DNA of 64,000 nucleotides, taken from assembly GCF_901709675.1 (NCBI RefSeq), contig NC_051097.1:6240039-6304038 (forward strand), written 5' to 3'. The DNA comes from Syngnathus acus (taxonomy: Eukaryota; Chordata; Actinopteri; Syngnathiformes; Syngnathidae). A program made the position numbers and the translations under genes. Positions 62,978-64,000 of this stretch are shown here, one piece after another; the stretch's first letter is position 1; each line of letters starts with the position of its first letter. The notes beneath the pieces were generated by a model. The model saw only the letters and a program-made list of their open reading frames with translations, had not been told where the DNA came from and did no database searches.

Positions 62978-63732
62978 GTAAGCCACTCGGGACTCAAACA
63001 GCTTGGACATGCAGGGAAGAACAACCCTTCATAGAAGATATGAAAACGGAACAATGTAATGTGTGCAACCCTGCAATTGTCGATTTCCAAAGCATCTTAC
63101 ACTGTGTTTATCTGGGAGTCAAATCCCACTGACAAGTGCTTTTATACACTCACTAGCTCCAATGTGTCGAGACACACACATTGAATGTGAGGCCAAATCA
63201 ACATCTGTTTGCATTCTTCTCGCCTGTCTGCATTTGCAAATAAAAACTAACAAACATGAGAGTATCATAGGCAACATTCCCTCTAATCAAATTTTCTCCA
63301 GGTACTCTGGCTTCTTCCCACATGTCAAACATGCCTGTCAGCTGTTGTCCGTTGGTGTGAATCTATTATGTGGCCTGTTGTTTACAAGTTGTGTAAACCA
63401 GATGCAAAGAGGACAAAAAGCGAGTCTATAATTTAGATCGTTGTTACCAACAGCAGACAGAAAACAAGCTACTGACACCACAGATCTATAAAAGAACATC
63501 GACAGAGATATGAGAGGGCTTATCAAGATGTTTTTTCTTTTTTTAGAGGAGAGACTATTTGGATTAGCTTATCTTTGTAATTGCTGAGCCAGACAGGCAG
63601 AAAGACAGAAGCCAGGCAAGATAAATCCCACTGGATCAATAAAGGAGTGATGTCATTATATGAAAAGGCTTCAAGGTCTTTTTGGTTCTGTTCATGTAAA
63701 GGGAAAAAGCATGAAGTAAAAAACCTTTAGTG
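62978..63732 (+). other. inpp5j: inpp5j intron or downstream sequence
   Basis: No further exon was recognised. It should be either an intron leading out of the window or 3' sequence if the 62977 donor is not used. Confidence 0.4.
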
Positions 63733-64000
63733 TACAGTAATCCCTCGTTTATCGCGGCTAATTGGTTCCAAAAACCACCCACGATAGGTAAAACCCGCGA
63801 AGTACGGTCACCAACAAGAAGTACTGGGCAGGCTGATGAGTTAGCGGAAAGATGCTAATTCGCGATCGTGCTAACACGCGAAAACGGACTTCTAAAGGAA
63901 TGTAAACAAACATTTGGAGCAATGCTACATTGTCCTAAAGGTTAGACACGTTTCCTCAATTTAGAAGTTTTATTTTGACTTTTAAATGTTTTTTTAATTT
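63733..64000 (+). mobile_element. Tigger-type DNA transposon end, cut by the window edge
   Basis: A TA target-site half (63733-63734) is followed by CAGTAATCCCTCG, then TTTATCGCGGCTAATTGGTT and CGCGAAGTACGG. This is the terminal inverted repeat I know from fish Tigger (pogo-group Tc1/mariner) elements and their MITEs. The other end lies outside the window, so autonomy cannot be judged. Confidence 0.75.

Noticed and set aside
62978-63034. inpp5j read-through to TAG at 63034 as the true C-terminus.
   Set aside because: A good donor (CACAG|GTAAGC) precedes it and the added residues are not family-like. It is kept only as an alternative.

Overview
The window is vertebrate nuclear DNA. Ten multi-exon or single-exon vertebrate gene families can be read across GT-AG introns, with AATAAA-type poly(A) signals and short introns (67-86 bp at the smallest). 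The mix points to a ray-finned (teleost) fish, probably a percomorph: a long-repeat fish-type prion protein beside a Shadoo/PrP-like gene, an apelin receptor ending in QSLATKV, and fish-type DNA-transposon debris. The species cannot be named from the sequence. Gene identities come from remembered family sequences, and no database search was run.

Layout, left to right. (1) 0.6-4.9 kb: two convergent prion-superfamily genes, a small Shadoo/PrP-like gene (+) and a long-repeat PrP (-). (2) 5.4-10.9 kb: pptc7 (+), head-to-head with the PrP gene across about 0.5 kb that carries a CRE palindrome. (3) 11.7-15.9 kb: tbc1d10a (+). (4) 15.9-22.5 kb: a gene-poor stretch. (5) 22.56-24.2 kb: an apelin receptor (+) with a TATA box. 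(6) 27.5-29.3 kb: nfkbil1 (+). (7) 30.2-36.4 kb: a V-ATPase a2-type subunit, atp6v0a2 (+), 20 coding exons, with a one-base frame break in an A13 run. (8) 37.3-45.6 kb: osbp2 (+), 14 coding exons, including an inferred GC-AG intron. (9) 46.3-49.2 kb: slc35e4 (+). (10) 52.1-54.05 kb: a short smoothelin, smtn (+). (11) 54.96-56.34 kb: a spliced Tigger/pogo-derived gene (-) that has lost its transposase core but keeps two helix-turn-helix regions and a PCNA-binding-type motif. (12) 57.6 kb to the edge: inpp5j (+). The window ends inside a Tigger-type terminal inverted repeat.

Functional and syntenic picture. These are independent eukaryotic genes, not an operon. Several work on endomembranes and lipids: the V-ATPase a subunit, the oxysterol/PI4P exchanger OSBP2, the phosphoinositide 5-phosphatase INPP5J, the Rab GAP TBC1D10A and the transporter SLC35E4. 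tbc1d10a, osbp2, slc35e4, smtn and inpp5j are neighbours on human 22q12, and pptc7 and atp6v0a2 lie on human 12q24, so the window keeps an old 12q24/22q12 linkage.

Coding lengths after splicing are all multiples of three (pptc7 297 aa, tbc1d10a 472, nfkbil1 361, osbp2 739, slc35e4 363), which supports the exon models. atp6v0a2 is the exception: it is one base over. The most unusual locus is the Tigger-derived gene at 55-56.3 kb.
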